Below are positions 25,803 to 34,706 of a stretch of DNA of 64,000 nucleotides, piece by piece (within the stretch, counting starts at the first letter, position 1; the number at the start of each line of letters is the position of its first letter). The notes beneath the pieces were generated by a model, which saw only the letters and a list, made by a program, of their open reading frames with translations, had not been told where the DNA came from and did no database searches. Source of the stretch: an uncultured Collinsella sp. (lineage in GTDB: Bacteria; Actinomycetota; Coriobacteriia; Coriobacteriales; Coriobacteriaceae); assembly GCA_934654775.1 (NCBI GenBank), contig CAKUGR010000014.1, forward strand, positions 13,764 through 77,763, read 5' to 3'. The translations under genes were made by a program, and so were the position numbers.

Positions 25803-26100
25803 AAGATGTTTCAGCCCCTCGCACCTCGCCATACATATGGTACCGCTTTGTGTAGCCAGGTGAGAAATCGGCAACCGGCCACGATTGCCTATCGCTCCTG
25901 AACTGGGCAAACGTGCGTGTCCGTCTACACATATCTGTGTTGTGAGCGAAATCATGTGTCCCCGTTTCGCATTGGCCAACACGGGGGTTCGCAAATGATC
26001 TCAGGTCGCAAAATAGCAATCGAAACGAAGCAAGCCGAGGACAACCGCGGAGCCCAAGGTCTTCGAGAACACCGATCAGCCAACCCTGGAGGGACGGAAC
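25803..26100. promoter_or_regulatory. Divergent control region of alpha-glucoside module 1
   Basis: No gene was seen here. Two symmetric words stand out: ACACATATCTGTGT (25927-25940) and a CCCCGT / ACGGGG stem at about 25960-25986. Either could be an operator for the adjacent RpiR protein. Confidence 0.4.
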
Positions 26101-27426
26101 ATGAAGGATAAGCTCAATATTGTGATCGTTGGCGGCGGCTCCACGTGGTGCCCCGGCATTCTTAAAGCTCTGACTAAGCACATGGATATTCTGCCGCTGA
26201 ACCGCGTAATGCTCTATGACATCGATGCCGAGCGCCAGCGTCCAATCGGCGAGTTTGGCAAGATCCTCTTCGCCGAGGAGGAGCCCGGTGTGGAGTTTGG
26301 TTACACCACCGATAAGGACGAGGCTTACACCGACGTCGACTTTGTGCTCTGCCAGATTCGTACCGGCGGCTACGAGATGCGTAGCAAGGACGAGAAGATT
26401 CCGCTGCATATGGGAATCATCGGCCAGGAAACGGTGGGCCCTGGCGGTATGGCTTACGGTATGCGCTCCATGCATGACATGGTTGAGATCGTCAACGACG
26501 TGCGCGCCCACAGCCCCGAGGCATGGATTATCAACTACACCAACCCTGCGGCTATCGTGGCATACGGCTTGGAGCGCGTCCTGCCCGATGAGCATCGCGT
26601 CCTCAATATCTGCGACCAGCCTGTCAACCTCATGCGCTCTTACGGACGCCTGCTCGGTCGCGATATGAGCAAGACGGAGCCCGTGTACTTCGGCCTCAAT
26701 CACTTCGGTTGGTTCAAGCACATCTACGATGAAGAGGGTCATGACCTCGTCCCGCAGATTAAGGAGTACACGGAGAAGAACGGCTTCCTTCCTGCCGATG
26801 CCGAGCAGCGTGATCAGTCCTGGCTTGATACCTACGCAATGGTCAAGGACATGCTCGAGGACTTCCCCGACTATCTGCCCAACACGTATCTGCAGTACTA
26901 TCTGTATCCCGAGTACAAGGTCGCTCACCTCGACCCCGACTACACTCGCTCCGACGAGGTTATCAACGGTCGTGAGAAGCGCGTGTTCGCCGAGTGCGAG
27001 CGTGTTGCCAAAGTCGGCACCGCAAAGAACTCCTCGGTTGTGCAGAACGATGCTCATGGCGATATGATCGTGGAAATCACCTCGGCCATTTATCGCAACA
27101 CCAACAAGACCTTCATTGTCATCGTGCCCAACAACGGCATTATCGAGGGCATGCCCGATGACGCCATGGTCGAGGTCGCGGCAAGCGTGGGCGCCAATGG
27201 CCCGCAGCCCTATGCTGTTGGCAAGATCGGTACCTTCTATCGCGGCCTTATGGAGAACCAGTACGCCTATGAGCGCCTGACTGTTGAGGCTTGGATGGAG
27301 GGTTCCTACGAGAAGGCTCTGCAGGCACTCACGCTTAATCGTCTGGTCGGTGACGCAAAGAAGGCTCGCAAAGTGCTCGACAAGCTCATCGAGGCCAATA
27401 AGGATTACTGGCCGGAGCTTAAGTAG
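26101..27426 (+). CDS. GH4 6-phospho-alpha-glucosidase (GlvA/MalH type), module 1
   Basis: A 441-residue family 4 glycosidase. The NAD-binding start is 'IVIVGGGSTWCPGI'. Cys171-Asp172-Gln173-Pro174 and His201 in 'FGLNHFGWF' fit the Mn2+ site. In GH4, a CDxP motif marks alpha-type enzymes, while beta-type enzymes have CNxP. Here it is CDQP rather than the usual CDMP. It would hydrolyse a phosphorylated disaccharide such as maltose-6-phosphate after PTS import. GGAGGGA precedes the ATG. The EIICB gene follows after an 82-bp gap with a hairpin. Confidence 0.87.
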   Translation: MKDKLNIVIVGGGSTWCPGILKALTKHMDILPLNRVMLYDIDAERQRPIGEFGKILFAEEEPGVEFGYTTDKDEAYTDVDFVLCQIRTGGYEMRSKDEKIPLHMGIIGQETVGPGGMAYGMRSMHDMVEIVNDVRAHSPEAWIINYTNPAAIVAYGLERVLPDEHRVLNICDQPVNLMRSYGRLLGRDMSKTEPVYFGLNHFGWFKHIYDEEGHDLVPQIKEYTEKNGFLPADAEQRDQSWLDTYAMVKDMLEDFPDYLPNTYLQYYLYPEYKVAHLDPDYTRSDEVINGREKRVFAECERVAKVGTAKNSSVVQNDAHGDMIVEITSAIYRNTNKTFIVIVPNNGIIEGMPDDAMVEVAASVGANGPQPYAVGKIGTFYRGLMENQYAYERLTVEAWMEGSYEKALQALTLNRLVGDAKKARKVLDKLIEANKDYWPELK

Positions 27427-27455
27427 CTAGTTCCATAGCGCTTGATAACTGTTAT

Positions 27456-27494
27456 GGGGCGTGTGGGCTGTAGAGCTGCACGCCCCGTTTCTTT
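27456..27494 (+). terminator. Hairpin between GH4 and PTS genes of module 1
   Basis: GGGGCGTG pairs with CACGCCCC across a 15-nt loop, followed by GTTTCTTT. It may act as a partial terminator or mRNA stabiliser that sets unequal expression of the two genes. Confidence 0.55.
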
Positions 27495-27508
27495 AAGAGG
27501 GGTATCCC

Positions 27509-29071
27509 ATGAACAAAGATGAGCTGCTGGCAAAGTTCCAGCGCCTGGGCAAAGTCCTCATGACGCCTGTCTTGATCCTGCCAATCGCCGGCATCCTTCA
27601 GGGCTTTGGCAATGCCTTTACCAGCCCCACCCTTACGGCAGCTGTTCCCTGGCTTGCTGCTCCGGGCTTTGCGATTTTCTTTTCGATTCTCAAGGCCGCT
27701 GCCGGCATCGTTATGAACAACATCCCGGTTATCTTCTCGATTTGTCTCGCCTATGGCTTCGCCAAGTCCGAGAAGGCTACCGCGGCGCTTTGTGGCTTTT
27801 TGGGCTACATGTGCATGAATTCCGTGATGGGCACGTTCCTTACGGCGACTGGCGTTATCGATCCCGCGAATCTTACGACGGGCCAGAGCACGATCCTCGG
27901 TATCACCACGCTCGACACTGGCGTTATCGGCGGTCTTCTGGTGGGCGCAATCGTCGCATGGTTGCATAACCGTTACTACAAGATTGAGCTGCCTGCCGTG
28001 TTCTCCATCTTCAACGGCACGCGCTTTATCCCGGCGGTGACGCTGCTCTCATGCAGCATCCTCGCATTGGTCATGTCCTTTGTTTTCCCGTTTATTCAGA
28101 ACGCTCTCGGTGCGCTGTCCGAGTTCATCAAGACTACGGGTGCCTTTGGTGCATTTGTCTACGGCGCCGGCGAGCGCATGCTCCTGCCTTTTGGCCTGCA
28201 TCACTTTGTCTATTTGCCGTTCTTCTTCACGTCGCTCGGTGGCGTCGAGACCATCGACGGCCAGACTGTTCAGGGCGCTATCAATATCTACAACGCGATC
28301 CTGGGCTCTCCCAGCACGCCGTTTAACATCGAGGTCAGCCGTTTTGTCATGAACGGCAAGGTTATCTTCGCCATGTTCGGCCTGCCCGGCGCTGCACTCG
28401 CCTTCTACAAGACGGCGCTTCCCAAAAACAAGAAGAAGACCGCAGCACTCATGATCGCCATCGTGGTGCCTTGCATCCTCTCCGGCATTACCGAGCCGCT
28501 CGAGTACTCCTTCCTGTTTATCGCGCCCATCCTCTACGTGTTCCACGCTCTCATGGCTGGTCTTGCCTATGCGCTGACCTATATCCTGCAGTTCAACGTG
28601 GCCGGTTCCGCGTCCTTCGGCGGCCCGCTCCTGTCGTTGATCTTTAACGGCATTATGGGTGCAGCCAAGGGCTCCAACTGGCAGGTTATCCTGTTCCTCG
28701 GCCCCATCTACTTCGTGGCGTACTACTTCGTCTTCAAGTTCATCATTCTTAAGAAGGACCTAAAGACCCCTGGCCGTGAGGAAGAGTCTGACGATGAGGC
28801 CGCAAAGGCTCCCAAGACCGTGATCAGCGATCTCATTCCCGCCATCGTTGAGGCAGTGGGCGGCGACAACAATATTAAGTCTGTCGAGGCCTGCTTCACC
28901 CGTCTGCGAATCCAGCTCAATGACTGTGACAAGGTGGTTGACGACGCCGAGTTTACCGAAAAGCTCGAAGCGCGTGGCATCGTGCATGTCAACGGCGGCG
29001 TGCAGATTGTCTACGGTAACATGGCTTCTAACTACGCAACCCAGATGCGCGAGCTGCTGGGCATGGAGTAA
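27509..29071 (+). CDS. PTS EIICB, glucose/alpha-glucoside family, module 1
   Basis: A 520-residue protein with an EIIC membrane domain over the first ~420 residues ('FQRLGKVLMTPVLILPIAGI', 'GAGERMLLPFGLHHFVYLPF', 'ITEPLEYSFLFIAP') and a C-terminal EIIB domain whose phosphorylated Cys is in 'VEACFTRLRIQL'. There is no EIIA domain, so phosphate must come from an EIIA encoded elsewhere. It imports and phosphorylates an alpha-glucoside that the adjacent GH4 enzyme would then split. Confidence 0.9.
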   Translation: MNKDELLAKFQRLGKVLMTPVLILPIAGILQGFGNAFTSPTLTAAVPWLAAPGFAIFFSILKAAAGIVMNNIPVIFSICLAYGFAKSEKATAALCGFLGYMCMNSVMGTFLTATGVIDPANLTTGQSTILGITTLDTGVIGGLLVGAIVAWLHNRYYKIELPAVFSIFNGTRFIPAVTLLSCSILALVMSFVFPFIQNALGALSEFIKTTGAFGAFVYGAGERMLLPFGLHHFVYLPFFFTSLGGVETIDGQTVQGAINIYNAILGSPSTPFNIEVSRFVMNGKVIFAMFGLPGAALAFYKTALPKNKKKTAALMIAIVVPCILSGITEPLEYSFLFIAPILYVFHALMAGLAYALTYILQFNVAGSASFGGPLLSLIFNGIMGAAKGSNWQVILFLGPIYFVAYYFVFKFIILKKDLKTPGREEESDDEAAKAPKTVISDLIPAIVEAVGGDNNIKSVEACFTRLRIQLNDCDKVVDDAEFTEKLEARGIVHVNGGVQIVYGNMASNYATQMRELLGME

Positions 29072-29099
29072 ACGACTCAAACGCACAATCAAGATTAAT

Positions 29100-29146
29100 A
29101 CAGGTTGGCGTCCGATTCTTCAATCGGGCGCCAACCTGTGCTGTTT
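29100..29146 (+). terminator. Terminator of module 1
   Basis: ACAGGTTGGCGTCCGAT pairs with ATCGGGCGCCAACCTGT, loop TCTTCA, followed by GCTGTTTT. The rest of the 29072-29263 gap shows nothing coding. Confidence 0.8.
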
Positions 29147-29263
29147 TGGGGTGAATGGGCAAGTACATGACGTGCTCGCTGCTCTCTTTTGGCGCTGCCT
29201 ATCGTGTATTCGGACGCCTTGCGACGGTGAGGTGCGTTCTTTTCGGTTCTAGCGTGTTTGCGG

Positions 29264-30064
29264 CTAGCGCTGCGCCCGAAGTCGATTTGCACAGCTGATA
29301 TACAGAGCGTTAACCGCGCTTTGTAGGCTCATGCCCTCAACCAAGGCGGTCGAGTACTCGCTGAGTGACTCCGCGCTCACGGGTAGCAAGAGCTCGCGCG
29401 CCCCGTTGTTATCGAATGCCATGTTGCTCGATATCCAAATAACGCGGCAACCTCGCCGCTTGGCCTCAACGTAAAGATTGAAGATGTGGCTCGTCTTCCC
29501 TGAGAACGATACAAAGATGGTTAGATCGTCGGGTTGGAGCAGGCAGAGCGACGTCTCCTGTCCCTTGACGGAGCCAAATGAGAAGCACAGTCGGTTTACG
29601 CGGCTCAGCTTTTCGCAGAGTGAGCGGGCGGCGAGATTGGAGAATGAGCTTCCGTATACGTAGACATTTTGCGCATCGAGAAGCCAGTCAACGGCCTGCT
29701 CGAGTCGATCCTCAGTGAGCAGGTGTTTTGTTTCAAGCAAAGAGGTCTCTACGATATCGAAATACCAGGGTATATCGATTTGCTTATGCGCCCTTGCCTC
29801 GGTTGTCTCACGCTGGAGCCAAGCGTTGAAGTCGTCAACTTGCTCTTTGAACGATCGAAAGCTCGAGCCGTTTACGCGCCTGCAGAAGCGCGAGATGGTC
29901 GCGGGCGATGTATTGCACGCGCGGGCAAGTTCTTCTATTGAGAGCTCTGGGATCTCGTCGTGATGGGAAAGGGCGTAGAGTGCGATGTGGGCGTCAAGGC
30001 TGCCGCCCTTCTCGACGTCTTCGATACAAGACCTGAGGTTCGAATAGACCTCGTACATCGACAT
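29264..30064 (-). CDS. RpiR/MurR-family regulator of alpha-glucoside module 2
   Basis: A 266-residue protein with 'LSIEELARACNTSPATISRF' as the RpiR helix-turn-helix and a C-terminal SIS domain ('NVYVYGSSFSNLAARSLCEK', 'LTIFVSFSGKTSHIFNLYVE'). GGAG lies 9 bases before ATG 30064. It is the last gene of a minus-strand set after a GH4 and an EIICB gene. It is only distantly similar to the module 1 regulator, so the two modules probably respond to different phosphosugars. Confidence 0.86.
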   Translation of the reverse strand: MSMYEVYSNLRSCIEDVEKGGSLDAHIALYALSHHDEIPELSIEELARACNTSPATISRFCRRVNGSSFRSFKEQVDDFNAWLQRETTEARAHKQIDIPWYFDIVETSLLETKHLLTEDRLEQAVDWLLDAQNVYVYGSSFSNLAARSLCEKLSRVNRLCFSFGSVKGQETSLCLLQPDDLTIFVSFSGKTSHIFNLYVEAKRRGCRVIWISSNMAFDNNGARELLLPVSAESLSEYSTALVEGMSLQSAVNALYISCANRLRAQR

Positions 30065-30080
30065 TCAAATCACTCCAAAC

Positions 30081-30120
30081 AATAATGCCCCGGAGCGGAT
30101 ATGCCATCTCCGGAGCATTG
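30081..30120 (-). terminator. Hairpin between module 2 EIICB and RpiR genes
   Basis: AATGCCCCGGAG and CTCCGGAGCATT arms with a 12-nt loop; on the minus strand it is followed by ATTGTTTGG. It may attenuate read-through into the regulator gene. Confidence 0.6.
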
Positions 30121-30141
30121 TGGTGAAGCTATGGGACGGAT

Positions 30142-31722
30142 TTATTCCATGCCCAAGTATTCTCTCATTTCGACTTTGTAGACAGAAGCTTTATTGCCGT
30201 AAACGATCTGAACACCGCCGCCAACGTGCACGATGGCGCTGGCGCCGAGGTCTTTGGTGAAGACGCTATCGTCCTTGACCAGGGCGGTGTCTTTGAGGCT
30301 GAGCCTCAGGCGAGTGAAGCAGGCGTTGACACCCGAGATGTTATCGGCTCCGCCCACGGCTTCCACGATCTGCGGGATGAACTCGCTTACCTGAACAGGT
30401 GCTTTGGAGTCGATGGTCGACGTGTCATCCGCTGCCTGCGTGTCATCATCCTCGCGGCCCGGGGTTTTGAGGTCAAATTTCTTGATAAAGGTGCGGAACA
30501 GCACGTAATAGATCCCGAAGTAAGCGACGCCGAGCGGAATAAGCCAGAACCAGTTGGAGCCCTTATCGGCGTTCATGATGCCGTTGAAGATCCACGAGAG
30601 GAGCGGTCCGCCGAAGGCGGAAGGCCCGGGCACATTGAACTGTACCAGGTAGGTGAGTACATACGCGATGCCGCACAGCAGGGCGTGGACCACATAGAGT
30701 ACGGGCGCTACAAAGAGGAAGGAGTACTCGAGCGGTTCGGTTATGCCCATGATGGCGGCCGGGATAACGGCGGCGATCATGAGGGAGCCGACCTTCTTTT
30801 TATTCTCGGGACGGGCACAGTGGTAGATGGCGAGCGCCGCCGCGGGCAGGCCGCACATGGCGAACAGCACCTTGCCGTTCATGACGTATTTTGAGATGTC
30901 GATGTCGTACATCATGCCGGGCGTGTTGAGCATGGCGTTGTAGATGTTGACAGCACCCTCGACGGTCTGGCCGTCAACCTGGATGCTACCGCCCAGAGAA
31001 GTGAAGAAAAACGGCAGGTAGATGAAATGATGCAGGCCGAAGGGCAGAAGCATGCGCTCGGAGAAGCCATAGATGAACGCGCCAAACACCCCGGTGGAAT
31101 CGATGAGTGTCGAGGCGGCCTTTAGGCCGGTTTGCACAAACGGAAACACGAAGGCGAGCGCAACGCCCACTAGGCTTGCGAAAACGACGGTGAGGGCGGG
31201 GACGCAGCGCGTGCCGTTGAAGATGCCGAGCACCGGCGGAAGCTGCACCTTATAGAATCGGTTGTGGATCCACGCGACTACCAAGCCGATGATGATGCCG
31301 CCGAATACGCCGGTGTCGAGTGTGGTTACGCCCAGGATGGCGTTCTGACCGGTCTGTAGGTTGGCGGGATCGATGGTGCCCAGCAGGATAAGCAGCTGGC
31401 CCATGATCGTGTTCATGGTCATGTAGCCGATGAAGCCTGAGAGTGCGGCGGTCGCCTTCTCGGCCTTGGCGTAACCGTAGGCGATGCAGATCGCAAAGAG
31501 AACCGAGATGTTACCATTGATAACGTTGCCGGCTGCTTTGATGAGCGTGCTAAAGATCACCATCGGCTCGGTGCCCAAAAGCGGGCAGAGCGAGATGAGG
31601 TTAGCATTGGAAAGGGCGGAGCCCAGACCGACCAAAATGCCGGAAACGGGCAGGAGGAGGACCGGCGCCATGAGCACCTTGCCGAGTCTCTGGAACTCGC
31701 TGTAGAGCTTGCTTTCTTTCAT
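30142..31722 (-). CDS. PTS EIICB, glucose/alpha-glucoside family, module 2
   Basis: A 526-residue paralogue of the module 1 transporter. The EIIC domain has 'FQRLGKVLMAPVLLLPVSGI', 'GFSERMLLPFGLHHFIYLPF' and 'ITEPLEYSFLFVAP'; the EIIB domain has its phospho-Cys in 'VNACFTRLRLSL'. No EIIA is present. AAGGAAC precedes the ATG. It lies 24 bp after the stop of the module 2 GH4 gene and is probably cotranscribed with it. Confidence 0.9.
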   Translation of the reverse strand: MKESKLYSEFQRLGKVLMAPVLLLPVSGILVGLGSALSNANLISLCPLLGTEPMVIFSTLIKAAGNVINGNISVLFAICIAYGYAKAEKATAALSGFIGYMTMNTIMGQLLILLGTIDPANLQTGQNAILGVTTLDTGVFGGIIIGLVVAWIHNRFYKVQLPPVLGIFNGTRCVPALTVVFASLVGVALAFVFPFVQTGLKAASTLIDSTGVFGAFIYGFSERMLLPFGLHHFIYLPFFFTSLGGSIQVDGQTVEGAVNIYNAMLNTPGMMYDIDISKYVMNGKVLFAMCGLPAAALAIYHCARPENKKKVGSLMIAAVIPAAIMGITEPLEYSFLFVAPVLYVVHALLCGIAYVLTYLVQFNVPGPSAFGGPLLSWIFNGIMNADKGSNWFWLIPLGVAYFGIYYVLFRTFIKKFDLKTPGREDDDTQAADDTSTIDSKAPVQVSEFIPQIVEAVGGADNISGVNACFTRLRLSLKDTALVKDDSVFTKDLGASAIVHVGGGVQIVYGNKASVYKVEMREYLGME

Positions 31723-31746
31723 GATGTTCCTTCGATGCGCGGGGAG

Positions 31747-33072
31747 TTAGGACAGGGTCGGCCAATAATCGCCGTTCGCTTCGATCAGGTCGTCGAGGAT
31801 TTGGCGCGCGACGGTAGTCGAAGGGACGGTCTTGTTGATTGCGATGGCTTCGAGCGCCTTCTGGTAGGAATGCTCGTAATATGCGTCGACGGCGAGCTTC
31901 TCACTGGCATTCTGCTCTTCGATAAGCCCCTTGTAAAAGGTGGGGATAGCAGGCTGGCTGATGGGTTCGGGGCCCCAAGAGCGCAGGTAAGCGGGGACCT
32001 CGACCATGGCGTCGTCGGGCAGATTGGGGATGGCGCCGTTATTCTCGACGATTACGAGATAACGTTCGCACTTGTTGTAGGCGATAGAGGCGGCTGCGTC
32101 GACGATAAAGTCGCCAAAGACCGTGAAGCTCTGTACGGGGCTCTTGTAATTGGCGGGATCTGCCAGGTACTTGTCGTGCTCGGCAAACATCTCCTTCTCG
32201 CGTCCGTTGATGACGTTGTCGGCGCGCGTCCAGTTGGGGTCCATGTCATCTGCCATGTCTTTGGAGTACAGGTAGTACTGCAGGTAGCTGTTGGGCAGAT
32301 ACTCGGGATAGTCCTTCACAATCTTGACGTATTGACCCCAGGTGTGCATCCAGTCCTTGTCCTTGTGATGCTTGTCGCTCACGGCCATGCCGTGCTCGAG
32401 AATCATCTGACGGAGCTCCGGCAGACGATCGCGCCCCTGCTTGTCGTAGATTTTGGTAAACCAGCCAAAGTGATTGAGTCCAAAATACATGGGGTCGATA
32501 TCGCGCCAACTGGGAAGTCCGAGCATCTTAGAGTACGAGAGCAAGATAGCCGTGGGCATATCGCAGATGTTAAGGATATGGTCGTTGCCAAACTCGCGAC
32601 GCGTGGCCTCGGCGACAACTGCGGCGGGGTTGGAATAGTTGAGGATCCAGGCGTCTGGACTGTATTTCTTGGTGTAGCGTACGAGGTCGAAGACGCCGGG
32701 GATGGACCTGATGCCATAGGAGATCGAACCGCCGGCGCCGCAGGTTTCCTGTCCCACGCAACCGTACTTGAGAGGGATGCGCTCGTCCTGGCGACGCATC
32801 TGAAGGCCACCCTGGCGGATTTGCGCGAAGACGAAGTCGACATCGGTGAATGCCTTTTCGGGATCGGTCGTCACGACAACTTCGATGTCAGGAGCTTCCT
32901 GCTCGATGAACTGCTTCATGATGTCGTAGACGAGATGCATGCGCTTCTCGTCGATGTCGTACAGGGCGAGTTTGCGCAGCGGCAATTCGTTTTTCTTTTG
33001 CAACAGGCTTTGGATGATGCCGGGAGTGTGGGTGCTGCCGGCTCCGGCGATTACAACTGCTTTCTTGTCCAT
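31747..33072 (-). CDS. GH4 6-phospho-alpha-glucosidase (GlvA type), module 2
   Basis: A 441-residue family 4 enzyme with NAD motif 'VVIAGAGSTHTPGI', the canonical alpha-type Cys170-Asp-Met-Pro173, and 'FGLNHFGWF' for the Mn2+ site. It resembles maltose-6-phosphate glucosidase GlvA more closely than the module 1 paralogue does ('YSPDAWILNYSNPAAVVAEA'). Catalysis in this family needs NAD+ and Mn2+ and proceeds by transient oxidation. GAAAGGGG precedes ATG 33072. First gene of module 2. Confidence 0.9.
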   Translation of the reverse strand: MDKKAVVIAGAGSTHTPGIIQSLLQKKNELPLRKLALYDIDEKRMHLVYDIMKQFIEQEAPDIEVVVTTDPEKAFTDVDFVFAQIRQGGLQMRRQDERIPLKYGCVGQETCGAGGSISYGIRSIPGVFDLVRYTKKYSPDAWILNYSNPAAVVAEATRREFGNDHILNICDMPTAILLSYSKMLGLPSWRDIDPMYFGLNHFGWFTKIYDKQGRDRLPELRQMILEHGMAVSDKHHKDKDWMHTWGQYVKIVKDYPEYLPNSYLQYYLYSKDMADDMDPNWTRADNVINGREKEMFAEHDKYLADPANYKSPVQSFTVFGDFIVDAAASIAYNKCERYLVIVENNGAIPNLPDDAMVEVPAYLRSWGPEPISQPAIPTFYKGLIEEQNASEKLAVDAYYEHSYQKALEAIAINKTVPSTTVARQILDDLIEANGDYWPTLS

Positions 33073-33102
33073 GTGGTAAACCCCTTTCGTGTGGATTGAC
33101 CA

Positions 33103-33155
33103 TTTCAGACTACGAAAGCTTTACCTGCGATTCTATCGATTTTCAGATTGCGAAA
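33103..33155. promoter_or_regulatory. Two direct operator-like repeats before module 2
   Basis: TTTCAGACTACGAAA (33103-33117) and TTTCAGATTGCGAAA (33141-33155) share 13 of 15 bases with a 38-bp period. Both have partial TTTC/GAAA symmetry. They lie 30-85 bp upstream of the GH4 start, a likely site for the module 2 RpiR protein. Nothing coding was seen in 33156-33315. Confidence 0.55.
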
Positions 33156-33315
33156 AACGATAGCGATAATCTTAACAGGATGCGTTTTGCGTGGTTAAAT
33201 AGCGCCGGGAAAGATGCTGACCTGGGCGGCAGACGACGTGTTGCATGGCTGCAGGAGCGAACGCCAGACGGTCAAAAGATGGTGGGCGGTGCTGGGGCTT
33301 TTGACTGCAATTGCG

Positions 33316-34545
33316 CTACCCGCGGTGGCGCTCCCAGCGAGCCAACTTAATCGTCACCAGCGTGAGCGCCCAGGCCACAAGCGAGAACGCGGCGCCCACG
33401 GCGCCCACGTACGCAATGCCAACGCTGCTCACCACGGCGCCGCCCACCGCGGTGCCAAACGAGATGCCGACGTTAAACGCCATGGGCTCAACCGAACTCG
33501 CGAGTACCATCGACTTGGGATGGCGGCTGCGTGCCACGTCCATAAAGTGCGTGATACACGACACCGAGAACAGGTACATGAGCAGCGCCAAGCTAAAGAC
33601 AAAGACCAGCGCGAGCGGCATGGTGCCGCCCACGGCAAACAGCCCGAGCAGCGCCGCAGCCTGCAGCACAAACGTCACCAGCAGCGCCTTCATGCCAAAG
33701 CGCGCATCGATCCATCCGCCCAGGATGTTCGAGATCAGGCAGAACACGCCGTAGGCCATAAGCGTGGTACTGGCTTCTACCGTGCCCATACCCAACACCT
33801 GCTCCAGATAGGGCGTCACGTAGCCGTAGAACACATAGACCGACCCCACACCAAACAAAAAGATGAGCATGCCGGTGATGATGCTCGGCTCGCGCAGCAG
33901 ACCCGCCTGCTCGCGAAAGGTGGCGGGCTCGTCGGTTTGTCCAGCGCGCGGCATAAACGCCACGAGCGCGCCGCAGATCAAAACGGCAAAGGTCAGCGTA
34001 CCGTACATGGCCACGTGCCAGTCGAGCGTGTCGGCCACGAACTTGCCGATCGAAGTGACAAAGACCATTGCCACGGAAAACGCACCATATACCACCGAGA
34101 TGGCAAGCGAAGTTTGCTGCGGGGACAGCAGCTCGGGGATGTACGTTACACCCACGGCGAGCAGTGCGCCCGAGACGGAACCCAGGATGATGCGCGAGAT
34201 AAAGAGCACCTGGAAGTTGGGCGCCAGTGCCATGACCAGGTTGCCGAGCACAAAGACGATGCTATAGCACACGAGCAGCTGGTAGCGGCGAAAACGCCCC
34301 GTGCTGAGCGCGAGCACCGGCGTCGCGATGGCGTAGACGAGCGCGAATACGCTGATGAGCTGGCCCGCAGTGGCAAGCGAGATGCCGAGCTCCGTTGCCA
34401 AGTCGCTCTCGATACCGATGACCACGAACTCGGAGCAGCCGAGCGAGAATCCCAACAGCACGAGCAGCGCCAGGCAGAGCTTGGTGCGCGCGGGGGAGAG
34501 CGCGGCGGCGGTTGACTTACTTATAGGCGTGGTTGCGGCGGTCAA
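33316..34545 (-). CDS. MFS exporter, DHA1-like (AraJ/YdhP type)
   Basis: A 409-residue protein with twelve predicted membrane segments. 'LGFSLGCSEFVVIGIESDLA' and 'TAGQLISVFALVYAIATPVL' match the first helices of DHA1 drug/sugar efflux carriers, and 'LSTGRFRRYQLLVC' is the loop after TM2. The start is taken as TTG 34545 because GGAG is 8 bases upstream; longer in-frame readings upstream lack a ribosome site and are GC-rich non-membrane sequence. The substrate is unknown. It is divergent from the fusion gene at 34707. Confidence 0.83.
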   Translation of the reverse strand: MTAATTPISKSTAAALSPARTKLCLALLVLLGFSLGCSEFVVIGIESDLATELGISLATAGQLISVFALVYAIATPVLALSTGRFRRYQLLVCYSIVFVLGNLVMALAPNFQVLFISRIILGSVSGALLAVGVTYIPELLSPQQTSLAISVVYGAFSVAMVFVTSIGKFVADTLDWHVAMYGTLTFAVLICGALVAFMPRAGQTDEPATFREQAGLLREPSIITGMLIFLFGVGSVYVFYGYVTPYLEQVLGMGTVEASTTLMAYGVFCLISNILGGWIDARFGMKALLVTFVLQAAALLGLFAVGGTMPLALVFVFSLALLMYLFSVSCITHFMDVARSRHPKSMVLASSVEPMAFNVGISFGTAVGGAVVSSVGIAYVGAVGAAFSLVAWALTLVTIKLARWERHRG

Positions 34546-34706
34546 GGTTGTCACTCCAATGTCGCATGAATAAGCGGGATTCAATCCCTGCAACTCTAAC
34601 AGAATGTGTCGGGTGCCTGCCCCCTTTGTCGCAGGCTGCGCTTGCCTGTATAGTCGCAATACAGGCGAAGATGGTCTCAGGTACATCGCGGGCGACAGGA
34701 GATCCC

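Noticed and set aside
33214..34515. A 433-codon His/Arg/Gln-rich plus-strand frame opposite the MFS gene
   Set aside because: Composition is typical of the complement of a membrane-protein gene.
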